NCBI GenBank assembly: GCA_031292735.1
Contig: JARLGP010000192.1
Coordinates: 1 to 12,368 of the forward strand
Length of the DNA stretch: 12,368 nucleotides
DNA from: Holophaga sp.
GTDB taxonomy: Bacteria > Acidobacteriota > Holophagae > Holophagales > Holophagaceae
Direction of reading: 5' to 3'
A program made the translations under genes and the position numbers. This document shows positions 6,777-12,368 of this stretch, piece after piece (the stretch's first letter is position 1; each line of letters starts with the position of its first letter). The notes below the pieces were generated by a model. That model was not told the DNA's origin. It saw only the letters and a list, made by a program, of their open reading frames with translations, and ran no database searches.

Positions 6777-8200
6777 GCGATTCCCTGTACCCCAACTTCG
6801 GTGTGCTCCTGGTGGACGACGAGCCGTCCTGGCTGAGAACCCTTTCCCTGGTCCTGCGCAGCAGAGCGGGCATCAACAACCTGACCGCATGCGAGGATGC
6901 GCGGGAGGTGCTGGGGCTCATGGCGCACGGCGGCTTCGGCCTGGTCCTGCTGGACCTGAACATGCCCTGCCTGTCCGGCGAGGCCCTGCTGGCGGGCATC
7001 GCCGAGCACCATCCGGAAGCCCTGGTGATCATCATCAGCGGGCTCAACCAGCTGGAGGCCGTGGTCCGCTGCATCAAGATGGGCGCCTTCGACTACTTCG
7101 TGAAGACCGACGAAGAGGAGCGCATCGTCGGCGGGGTGCTGCGCGCGGTGCGGATGCTGGAGATGCAGCGGGCCAGCCGGGACCTGGCCGACCGCATGGT
7201 CTCCCGGGAGATCAAGCACCCCGAGGCGTTCGCCGCCATCGTCAGTGCCGACCGCGCCATGCTCTCCATCTTCTCCTATGTGGAGTCGGTGGCCGCCAGC
7301 CCCCACCCCCTGGCGGTGCTGGGCGAAAGCGGCACCGGCAAGGAACTGCTGGTCCAGGCGGCCCACCAGCTCAGCGGCTGCAAGGGCAAGCTGGTGGCCG
7401 TCAACGTCGCCGGACTGGACGACACCGTGTTCGCCGATACCCTGTTCGGCCACGTCAAAGGGGCGTTCACCGGCGCCGAGACCCCGCGCAAGGGCATGGT
7501 CGAGGAGGCCGCCGGCGGCACCCTGTTCCTGGACGAGATCGGTGACCTTTCGCTGCCTTCCCAGGTGAAGCTGCTGCGGCTGCTCCAGGAAGGCGAGTAC
7601 TTCCCCCTGGGCAGCGACCAGCCCAGGCGGCTCAGGGCGCGGATCATCGTGGCCACCCACCAGGACCTCAAGGCCAAGGAAGCCGACGGCCGGTTTCGCA
7701 AGGACCTCTACTACCGGCTGCGCACGCACCATGTCCAGCTGCCGCCCCTGCGCCAGCGGATGGGCGACCTCGCCCTGCTGGTGGACCATTTCCTGGCCGA
7801 TGCCGCCCGGACCATGGACCGGCCCAAGCCCAATCTCCCCAAGGGGCTGCTGACCTTCCTCGGCGGCTACGGGTTCCCCGGCAACATCCGGGAACTGAAG
7901 TCCATGCTTTACGATGCGGTCAGCGTCAGCCATTCGGCCTTCCTGAGCATGGAGCGCCTGGTCGCGCTCATCCAGCCCGCTCCCGGCGCGGCCGCCCCGG
8001 TCCCCGCCGCCCCGGGCCAGAATCCCTTCGCCGGCTTCGACACGCTCCCCACCTTCAAGCAGAGCGCCCAGTTCCTGGTGGCCGAGGCCATGGCCCGGGC
8101 CGGGAACAACCAGACCCTTGCCGCCAGGCTGCTGGGCATCTCCCAGCCCGCCCTGAACAAGCGGCTCCGGATGATGCGCGATGAGGAACCCGGATCATAG
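6773..8200 (+). CDS. NtrC-type sigma-54-dependent response regulator
   Basis: A 475-residue protein with the classical order receiver - AAA+ - Fis-type helix-turn-helix. In the receiver (about 8-130) the acidic pair follows VLLVDDE and the phospho-acceptor is Asp61 in LLDLNMP. In the AAA+ domain (about 155-395) Walker A is GESGTGKE (184-191), the sigma-54 contact loop GAFTGA is intact at 230-235, and Walker B is LFLDEIGD (Asp254, Glu255). The sensor/arginine region FRKDLYYRL is present. The C-terminal DNA-binding helix-turn-helix is at about 440-468 (NNQTLAARLLGISQPALNK). It starts inside the stop codon of the kinase gene, so the pair form one signalling unit. It ends 282 bp before a flavoprotein gene with a sigma-54 promoter and palindromic upstream sites, its most probable target. 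Confidence 0.95.
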   Translation: MSDSLYPNFGVLLVDDEPSWLRTLSLVLRSRAGINNLTACEDAREVLGLMAHGGFGLVLLDLNMPCLSGEALLAGIAEHHPEALVIIISGLNQLEAVVRCIKMGAFDYFVKTDEEERIVGGVLRAVRMLEMQRASRDLADRMVSREIKHPEAFAAIVSADRAMLSIFSYVESVAASPHPLAVLGESGTGKELLVQAAHQLSGCKGKLVAVNVAGLDDTVFADTLFGHVKGAFTGAETPRKGMVEEAAGGTLFLDEIGDLSLPSQVKLLRLLQEGEYFPLGSDQPRRLRARIIVATHQDLKAKEADGRFRKDLYYRLRTHHVQLPPLRQRMGDLALLVDHFLADAARTMDRPKPNLPKGLLTFLGGYGFPGNIRELKSMLYDAVSVSHSAFLSMERLVALIQPAPGAAAPVPAAPGQNPFAGFDTLPTFKQSAQFLVAEAMARAGNNQTLAARLLGISQPALNKRLRMMRDEEPGS

Positions 8201-8205
8201 CCTCC

Positions 8206-8221
8206 GGTTATGGCCATAACC
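8206..8221. promoter_or_regulatory. Perfect 16-bp palindrome, candidate enhancer (UAS) for the sigma-54 activator
   Basis: GGTTATGGCCATAACC is a perfect palindrome six bases after the regulator gene ends. Its centre is about 188 bp upstream of the predicted transcription start near 8401, a usual distance for NtrC-type activator sites. Flanking CCTC (8201-8204) and GAGG (8224-8227) could extend it as a hairpin, so a weak terminator without a U-run is the alternative reading. Confidence 0.5.
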
Positions 8222-8251
8222 TTGAGGAATTGGTCTAAACACTTATATAAA
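8222..8251 (+). promoter_or_regulatory. Possible sigma-70-type promoter (weak)
   Basis: TTGAGG at 8222-8227 and TATAAA at 8246-8251 are separated by 18 bp in an AT-rich stretch. This could give basal transcription of the flavoprotein operon, or the AT-rich DNA may serve as a bending region between activator sites and promoter. Only the sequence resemblance supports it. Confidence 0.25.
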
Positions 8252-8279
8252 AAGGCTTGATCTCGATACCCAGCTCCGT

Positions 8280-8296
8280 CATAACCTGTGGCTATA
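8280..8296. promoter_or_regulatory. Second, imperfect candidate activator site
   Basis: CATAACC at 8280-8286 repeats the half-site of the perfect palindrome at 8206-8221. ATAACC-TGT-GGCTAT is an inverted repeat with one mismatch, and TGTGGCTATA also resembles the palindrome core TATGGCCATA. The centre is about 113 bp before the predicted start. Two spaced sites are common for NtrC-type activators. Confidence 0.35.
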
Positions 8297-8373
8297 CTCG
8301 GCTGGGCTGCCGGATGACGGCTTCGGCGAGGCCATTGCCTGGTCCCGCAAGCCGGTTTCGGGATCAAGAGATA

Positions 8374-8390
8374 TTGGCATCTTCTATGCC
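8374..8390 (+). promoter_or_regulatory. Sigma-54 (-24/-12) promoter of the flavoprotein operon
   Basis: TTGGCATCTTCTATGCC has GG at 8376-8377 and GC at 8388-8389 with exactly 10 nt between them. This is the required geometry for sigma-54, and the -24 part matches TTGGCA fully. The -12 part is ATGC where the consensus is TTGC. Transcription would begin near 8401, giving an ~82-nt leader before the ATG at 8483. An intact sigma-54 activator gene is encoded immediately upstream. Confidence 0.65.
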
Positions 8391-8482
8391 TTGACCAGAC
8401 ATGCCCGTTCCGCCTCCAGGCGGCCGAGCGTGGCGAACGCATGCCTGCATCCAGCCTTCCACCCCCAACCAAGGAGACCACC

Positions 8483-9904
8483 ATGAGCTTGTTCCACCTC
8501 AAGGGCGCCGCAGCCCTGCTGTGCTGCCTCGCCGGCCTTGCCGCGCCGGCCAAGGACCGCACCATCGAAACGGAGGTCCTGGTCGTCGGTTCCGGCGGCG
8601 CGGGTCTGGCGGCCGCGGTGAGCGCCTCGGCCAAGGGCGCCAAGGTCCTGGTGCTGGAAAAGCTGCCGGTGATGGGCGGGCATACCATCATCTCCGGCGG
8701 TTCGGTGAACGCTCCAGACCCGGAACGCCAGGTCAAGATGGGCATCAAGGACTCCCCGGACCTGTTCTTCGAGCAGACCCTCAAGGCCGGCGACTACCGG
8801 AGCGATCCGGCCCTGGTGCGGGCCCTGGCGGACAACGCTACGGACATGATCAAGTGGTTCGAGTCCATGGGCCTGAAGTGGGACGACCGGGTGTTCGAAG
8901 CCTGGGGCGGGCTCTACCCCCGCGGGCACAACTCCGGCGCCGCGGCAGCCGGCCGCGACTACATCCGGGTGCTCTACGCCAGCGCCCGGAAGCAGGGGGT
9001 GACCCTCAAGTACAACACCAAGGTGGTGGAACTGCTGCGGGAGCCCAACGGTGGCCGGGTCTACGGCGTCAAGGCCACCACCAAGTCCGGTGACAGCGAG
9101 ACCTACCTGGCCAAGGCGGTGGTGCTTGCCACCGGCGGCTTCACCGCCAACATCCCCATGCGCATGAAGTACTACCCCCGGCTGGACGAGAAGTTCCGCA
9201 CCACCGCCAACCCCACCGGCAAGGCCCTGGACGGCAGCACCGGCGACGGCATCCTCATGGCCAAGAAGATCGGGGCCGATGATGTGGGCATGGACTACAT
9301 CCAGCTGATCCCCTTTTCCGGGGGCCGGGTGATCGACTACGTGGGCGGGGACATCTTCGTCAATTTCGACGGCAGGCGCTTCGTCAATGAAGGCGGCCGG
9401 CGCGACGCCATTTCCGATGCGATCCTCAGCCAGCGCGGCCAGAAGATGTGGGTGATCACCGACGAACAGTCGATCAAGGGCGCCAGCCTGCAGACCAAGC
9501 TCGAGAAGGGCATCGTCTTCAAGGCCGACACCGTGGAGGAGATGGCCGCCAGGATGAAGGTGGATCCGGCCGTGCTGAAGGGCACCCTGGACCGGTACAA
9601 CACGTTTGCCAAGAACAAGCAGGATCCCGATTTCAGCAAGATCACCTTCACCCAGACCATCGACAAGGCGCCCTACTACTTCGGCATCGAGACCGCCGAC
9701 GTCCACTTCACCTGCGGCGGGCTGCGCATCAACCCGAAAACCGAAGTCCTGGATCTGGACGGCAAGGTCATCCCCGGCCTGTACGCCGCCGGCGAAACCA
9801 CCGGCGGCATCCACGGTACCAACCGCGCCGGCGGCAACGCCCTGACCAGCAGCTTCGTGTTCGGCCGCATCGCCGGCGCCAACGCCGCCGGCCTGGTCAA
9901 ATAG
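8483..9904 (+). CDS. Periplasmic FAD-dependent fumarate-reductase-like flavoprotein (flavocytochrome c type, heme subunit separate)
   Basis: A 473-residue protein. ATG 8483 is chosen over an in-frame ATG at 8441 because AAGGAGA (8471-8477) sits at proper distance and a Sec signal peptide (LLCCLAGLAAPA, cleavage near residue 23) then begins the protein. The FAD motif GSGGAG is at 36-41, followed by VLVLEK and GGHTIISGG. Compared from memory with Shewanella fumarate reductase (FccA), the catalytic Arg is kept in GRRDAISDAIL (Arg307), as are the substrate-binding His408 in VHFTCGG and Arg448 in GTNRAGGNA. The position of FccA His365 is Ile276 (YIQLIP), and the Thr-Glu pair that follows appears as Ile-Asp (284-285). 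The substrate is therefore probably another alpha,beta-unsaturated acid; urocanate-, acrylate- or cinnamate-type reductases are relatives. There is no FMN-binding or heme domain in this chain. Electrons should come from the tetraheme cytochrome encoded 25 bp downstream. Confidence 0.88.
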   Translation: MSLFHLKGAAALLCCLAGLAAPAKDRTIETEVLVVGSGGAGLAAAVSASAKGAKVLVLEKLPVMGGHTIISGGSVNAPDPERQVKMGIKDSPDLFFEQTLKAGDYRSDPALVRALADNATDMIKWFESMGLKWDDRVFEAWGGLYPRGHNSGAAAAGRDYIRVLYASARKQGVTLKYNTKVVELLREPNGGRVYGVKATTKSGDSETYLAKAVVLATGGFTANIPMRMKYYPRLDEKFRTTANPTGKALDGSTGDGILMAKKIGADDVGMDYIQLIPFSGGRVIDYVGGDIFVNFDGRRFVNEGGRRDAISDAILSQRGQKMWVITDEQSIKGASLQTKLEKGIVFKADTVEEMAARMKVDPAVLKGTLDRYNTFAKNKQDPDFSKITFTQTIDKAPYYFGIETADVHFTCGGLRINPKTEVLDLDGKVIPGLYAAGETTGGIHGTNRAGGNALTSSFVFGRIAGANAAGLVK

Positions 9905-9929
9905 CCGTCCAGGAAGAGGAGGTCCACCC

Positions 9930-10277
9930 ATGATCAGCAAGATTCTCGCCGTGGCCGGCGCCGCCTGGATCATGACCCTGGCGGCGGTCGCCGGGGCCCC
10001 CGCGGCTCCCCAGAAGGCCCAGAACTTACTTTCCGACCAGCACATCGCCCTCGGCCTGGGCTGCAAGGACTGCCACGGCGACGCCGACAAGGCGGACGGG
10101 GTGAGCATGGACCAGTGCCTGACCTGCCACGAGTCGTACGAAAAGCTCAAGCAGTCGCCACGCACCCGCAAGCTGCATCCCAACCCGCACGACGGGCACT
10201 ACCCGGACCTGGATTGCAACACCTGCCACCACGGGCACAAGGCGCAGGAAAACTACTGCGACTCCTGCCACAAGTAG
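9930..10277 (+). CDS. Small periplasmic tetraheme cytochrome c
   Basis: A 115-residue protein with a Sec signal peptide (LAVAGAAWIMTLAAVAGAPAA) and four CxxCH heme c sites at 45-49, 63-67, 96-100 and 110-114. Extra His residues at 38, 83, 87, 90, 101 and 103 could be axial ligands. Size and heme pattern match the tetraheme module fused to the N-terminus of Shewanella flavocytochrome c3 and related small tetraheme cytochromes. It starts 25 bp after the flavoprotein with a strong site, GAGGAGGT at 9915-9922, so it is almost certainly co-expressed as electron donor to that flavoprotein. A quinol-oxidising membrane partner (CymA/NrfH type) is not in the window and must be encoded elsewhere. MFS gene follows with a 10-bp gap. 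Confidence 0.93.
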   Translation: MISKILAVAGAAWIMTLAAVAGAPAAPQKAQNLLSDQHIALGLGCKDCHGDADKADGVSMDQCLTCHESYEKLKQSPRTRKLHPNPHDGHYPDLDCNTCHHGHKAQENYCDSCHK

Positions 10278-10287
10278 AGGTTCTCCC

Positions 10288-11529
10288 GTGACCCTCGCCA
10301 CCTCCCTGCGGGCCCTGCGCCACCGTGACTTCCGCCTGTTCACCGCGGGCCAGGCGGTGTCCCTGGTGGGCACCTGGATGCAGATGGTGGCGCAGGGTTG
10401 GCTCATCTACCGGCTCACCGGCAGCCCCGCCGTCCTGGGGCTGGCCACCTGCCTCGGCCAGCTGCCGGTCCTGCTGCTGGCCCCGGTGGGCGGCCTGCTG
10501 GTGGACCGGATCCCGGCCCGGCGGCTGCTGCTGGCCACCCAGACCCTCGCCATGCTGCTGGCTTCCGTTCTCGGCCTGCTGACCCTGGCCCACCGGGTCC
10601 AGCTCTGGCAGGTGCTGGCCGCGGCCTTCGCCCTGGGCCTGGTCAACGCTTTCGACAACCCCGGGCGCCAGGTGTTCGTGTGGCAGGCCGTGCCCAGGGA
10701 AGACCTCCTGAACGCCGTGGCGCTCAATGCGTCGGTGCTCAACGGAGCCCGCATCCTGGGCCCGGCCCTGGCGGCCATCCTGGTCGCACTGGCGGGCGAG
10801 GGATGGTGCTTTCTCCTGAATGGCGGCAGCTACCTGGCGGTGATCGGCGCGCTCTTGTGTCTGCGCAGCCGGCCCAGGCCGGTTCGGGATGCGGCTGCCG
10901 GCTCGTCCCTGGGCCAGCTCCGTGCGGGATTCGCCTTCGCCGGGCGCACCCTGCCCATCCGCAACCTTCTGCTCATCCTGGGCTGCCTGAGCCTGGCCTG
11001 CACGTCCTATGTGGCGCTGATGCCGGTGTTCGCCGGCCGGGTCCTGCATGGCGGGCCCGGCGCCATGGGCCTGCTCATGGGCGCCTCAGGGGTGGGCGCC
11101 CTGGTCGGATCCCTGGCCCTGGTCCTGCGCAAGCAGTCCGGCGGCCTTTCCGGCTGGGTCGCGGGCGCGGCCGTGCTGTTCGGCGCGGGCCTGCTCGGCT
11201 TCGCCTGCAGCCGTTCCCTGATGCTGTCCGCCCTGCTGCTGGTGCCCGTGGGCTGCGCCTTCATGGTGGCCACCGCCTCCATCAACACCTTCATCCAGAT
11301 GATGGTGCCGGACCGGTTCCGGGGCAGGGTCATGGCCCTCTACACGGTCATGTTCCTGGGCATGGTCCCCGTCGGCGGCCTGCTGGTGGCCGGGCTGGCC
11401 CGGTGCCTGGGGCCCGCGGGCACCGTGGCGCTGGCCGGCGCGGGGGCGCTCCTGGCCGGGGCGGTGTTCGCCTTGAGCCTGACCCCGGCCTGGGGCGCCC
11501 CCGGCCCAAGCCTCATCAAAGCCCTGTAG
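10288..11529 (+). CDS. MFS transporter, MFS_3/EntS-like exporter family
   Basis: A 413-residue, very hydrophobic protein with about 10-12 transmembrane helices. It opens with LRALRHRDFRLFTAGQAVS and continues with GTWMQMVAQGWLIYRLTGS, the hallmark start of the MFS_3 group that includes the enterobactin exporter EntS. GLLVDRIPARRLLLATQ is the typical loop 2-3 motif and RFRGRVMALY the matching one in the second half. It begins with GTG at 10288; AGAGG (10276-10280) overlaps the cytochrome stop codon, so translation is probably coupled. Its position as third gene of the flavoprotein/cytochrome operon suggests that it exports a product or moves a compound related to the reductase substrate, but members of this family are often promiscuous drug exporters. 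No 3' terminator is obvious in 11530-11590. Confidence 0.88.
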   Translation: MTLATSLRALRHRDFRLFTAGQAVSLVGTWMQMVAQGWLIYRLTGSPAVLGLATCLGQLPVLLLAPVGGLLVDRIPARRLLLATQTLAMLLASVLGLLTLAHRVQLWQVLAAAFALGLVNAFDNPGRQVFVWQAVPREDLLNAVALNASVLNGARILGPALAAILVALAGEGWCFLLNGGSYLAVIGALLCLRSRPRPVRDAAAGSSLGQLRAGFAFAGRTLPIRNLLLILGCLSLACTSYVALMPVFAGRVLHGGPGAMGLLMGASGVGALVGSLALVLRKQSGGLSGWVAGAAVLFGAGLLGFACSRSLMLSALLLVPVGCAFMVATASINTFIQMMVPDRFRGRVMALYTVMFLGMVPVGGLLVAGLARCLGPAGTVALAGAGALLAGAVFALSLTPAWGAPGPSLIKAL

Positions 11530-11589
11530 GGGACTGGGCCGGGCTGGCGGGAGCCGCGCGGAACGCCCGCCAAGTCTCCCGCTGCAGGA

Positions 11590-11669
11590 ATCCAGGTCAA
11601 GTCGTGACCCTCCAGGCGCAGGGAATCTACAACGGGGCCCGGAACATTCTCGTCGGCAAGAATCCTCAT
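11590..11669 (-). pseudogene. Truncated DUF5615 (PIN-like) toxin gene
   Basis: The minus-strand frame from ATG 11669-11667 encodes MRILADENVPGPVV and reaches EGHDLTWI at about residue 27. That is the exact opening of DUF5615 PIN-like proteins, which normally run to about 100-120 residues. After that the frame is low-complexity and lacks the later Asp-containing motifs (such as the usual TFDKDFG), so the nuclease core is missing. The frame stays open but runs antisense into the 3' end of the MFS gene. The ATG lies 3 nt after the stop of the DUF433 gene, the usual toxin-antitoxin arrangement. The boundary at about 11590 is where family resemblance ends. Confidence 0.7.
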
Positions 11670-11672
11670 GAA

Positions 11673-11903
11673 TCATGCGGGGATGGGATAGACCCGGACA
11701 TCCTTCAACGTTTCCGCCACGAACGCGTAGCAGGCCTGAAGGTCTTCGTGGGACAGCCCGGGGTAGGAGGCCAGAAGGTCGGCCTCCGTCCAGCCATTGG
11801 CAAGCTGCTCCATGAGGTGTTCAACAGTCAGTCGGGTCCCCTTGAGCACTGGCTTTCCGGCCATCACTTGGGGGTCCGAAATGATTCGACCGTGCCAGTC
11901 CAT
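11673..11903 (-). CDS. DUF433 family antitoxin-like protein
   Basis: A 76-residue protein. It shows the family wording IISDPQVMAGKPVLKGTRL then LTVEHLMEQLANGWTEADLLASYPGLS, followed by a final helix, which fits the small helix-turn-helix-like DUF433 fold. GGGGAGG lies just before the ATG at 11903. DUF433 genes are regularly paired with DUF5615 PIN-like genes in type II toxin-antitoxin style modules, and such a gene starts 3 nt downstream here, although truncated. The protein is probably a DNA-binding autorepressor and antitoxin, now without its functional partner at this locus. Confidence 0.85.
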   Translation of the reverse strand: MDWHGRIISDPQVMAGKPVLKGTRLTVEHLMEQLANGWTEADLLASYPGLSHEDLQACYAFVAETLKDVRVYPIPA

Positions 11904-11916
11904 GGTGACCTCCCCA

Positions 11917-11929
11917 GCATAAAGTATGC
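11917..11929. promoter_or_regulatory. Inverted repeat before the DUF433 gene, candidate operator
   Basis: GCATA-AAG-TATGC is an exact 5+5 inverted repeat 13 bp upstream of the DUF433 start codon, just before its ribosome-binding site. Antitoxins commonly bind such repeats to repress their own operon. The repeat is short and could be chance. Confidence 0.3.
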
Positions 11930-11966
11930 CCCAGGGTCGTGGCGAATCCAGTGCCGGGAACGGAAT

Positions 11967-12368
11967 TCAGAACTGCGCGTGCTCCGTGCGCTGGATGATC
12001 TCCTCCTGCAGCGCCGGGGACAGGTCGCAGAAGTAGTCGCTGTAGCCCGCCACCCGGACGATCAGGTCGCGGTACTGCTCGGGCCGGGCCCGGGCCTCCC
12101 TCAGCTTCTCCGCCCCCACCACGTTGAACTGCATGTGGTGGCCGTCCAGCTTGAAGTAGGAGCGCACCAGGCTGTGCAGGTTGTTGATGCCGGCTTCGCC
12201 CTCCAGCAGGCTGGGGGAGAACTTCATGTTGAGCAGGGTGCCGCCGGTCTTCACGTGGTCCATCTTGGCGGCGGAGCGGAGCACGGCGGTGGGGCCGTTG
12301 CGGTCGGCGCCCTGGACCGGGCTGATGCCCTCGGACAGGGGCAGGCCCCTGCGCCGGCCGTCCGGGGA
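11967..12368 (-). CDS. Glycyl radical enzyme, C-terminal part (PFL2/dehydratase-lyase family), 5' end outside the window
   Basis: The last 133 codons are visible; the frame is open to the window edge. LSEGISPVQGADRNGPTAV near the edge, then KMDH and LLNMKFSP, and the radical loop IVRVAGYSDYF (Gly codon at 12045-12047) with DLSPALQEEIIQRTEH at the end are diagnostic of glycyl radical enzymes. The wording is closer to the PFL2/glycerol-, choline- and hydroxyproline-processing group than to classical pyruvate formate-lyase. The active-site Cys and substrate residues are outside the window, so the reaction cannot be named. It needs an activating radical-SAM enzyme and works only without oxygen, which supports an anaerobic lifestyle. 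Part of its radical-loop region (12029-12086) is repeated exactly at 4694-4751. Confidence 0.92.
   Translation of the reverse strand, partial: SPDGRRRGLPLSEGISPVQGADRNGPTAVLRSAAKMDHVKTGGTLLNMKFSPSLLEGEAGINNLHSLVRSYFKLDGHHMQFNVVGAEKLREARARPEQYRDLIVRVAGYSDYFCDLSPALQEEIIQRTEHAQF
12029..12086 (-). repeat. 58-bp repeat, copy within the glycyl radical enzyme gene
   Basis: This copy encodes the radical loop in an intact frame and is therefore the probable source. The second copy, at 4694-4751, is identical and in the same orientation about 7.3 kb away, outside any glycyl radical enzyme frame. Confidence 0.9.

Noticed and set aside
6431..7933. Long antisense open frame opposite the kinase/regulator genes
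   Set aside because: The plus strand encodes clear kinase and NtrC motifs throughout; the antisense product has no domain signature.
8441..8482. Earlier ATG start for the flavoprotein
   Set aside because: It would add 14 Pro/Ser/Thr residues before the signal peptide and lacks a ribosome-binding site, whereas AAGGAGA precedes ATG 8483.
8384..10183. Long antisense open frame opposite the flavoprotein and cytochrome
   Set aside because: Same reasoning: the plus strand carries FAD and CxxCH motifs with good start sites, while the antisense product is compositionally biased.
1..12368. CRISPR arrays, tRNA or rRNA genes, complete insertion sequences
   Set aside because: No regularly spaced repeats, cloverleaf-like stretches, transposase motifs or terminal inverted repeats were seen; the repeats present are the 58-bp pair, the gene-tail pair and short palindromes.

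Overview
The window is GC-rich (roughly two-thirds G+C by eye, with strongly G/C-ended codons) and bacterial. Its gene mix is periplasmic multiheme cytochrome plus flavoprotein, a sigma-54-type response regulator, a glycyl radical enzyme, and large secreted lipoproteins with IPT/TIG repeats. This fits an anaerobic or facultative Gram-negative bacterium with extracytoplasmic respiration. A member of the Acidobacteriota, for example the Holophaga/Geothrix group, is my best guess, but that assignment is inference from style and not proven by any marker gene here.

Layout. (1) 166-3141 (+) encodes a probable secreted lipoprotein with five IPT/TIG repeats followed by a metzincin-type zinc protease domain. 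(2) 3328-4701 (+) encodes an exported HtrA-like serine protease with an unrecognised N-terminal domain and no PDZ domain. (3) 4694-4933 is a mosaic scar. It starts with a 58-bp exact copy of the glycyl-radical-motif region of the gene at the right edge of the window, and continues directly into the last ~60 codons of a PA14-like gene. A shorter second copy of the same PA14-gene tail lies directly after gene 1 (about 3136-3190). (4) 4989-6776 and 6773-8200 (+) are a translationally coupled two-component pair: a histidine kinase with a periplasmic solute-binding (SBP_bac_3) sensor domain and an NtrC-type sigma-54 activator with an intact GAFTGA loop. (5) 8201-8482 is a regulatory region with a 16-bp perfect palindrome, a related imperfect site and a good -24/-12 promoter. 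(6) 8483-11529 (+) is a three-gene operon: periplasmic fumarate-reductase-like flavoprotein, periplasmic tetraheme cytochrome c, and MFS_3/EntS-like exporter. (7) 11590-11903 (-) is a DUF433 antitoxin-like gene followed by a broken DUF5615 toxin-like gene. (8) 11967-12368 (-) is the C-terminal part of a glycyl radical enzyme that runs off the window.

The most coherent biological unit is 4989-11529. A periplasmic ligand would be sensed by the kinase. The NtrC-type regulator would bind upstream sites and activate the sigma-54 promoter. That would switch on a split flavocytochrome (flavoprotein and tetraheme cytochrome as separate polypeptides) that reduces an unidentified unsaturated organic acceptor in the periplasm. 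The three residues of the fumarate-reductase catalytic core that can be aligned are present, but a substrate-binding His of the Shewanella enzyme is Ile here, so fumarate is probably not the substrate. The linked exporter may move a related compound. The second theme is genome scarring: repeated gene-end fragments and a truncated toxin gene mark the edges of the conserved blocks.
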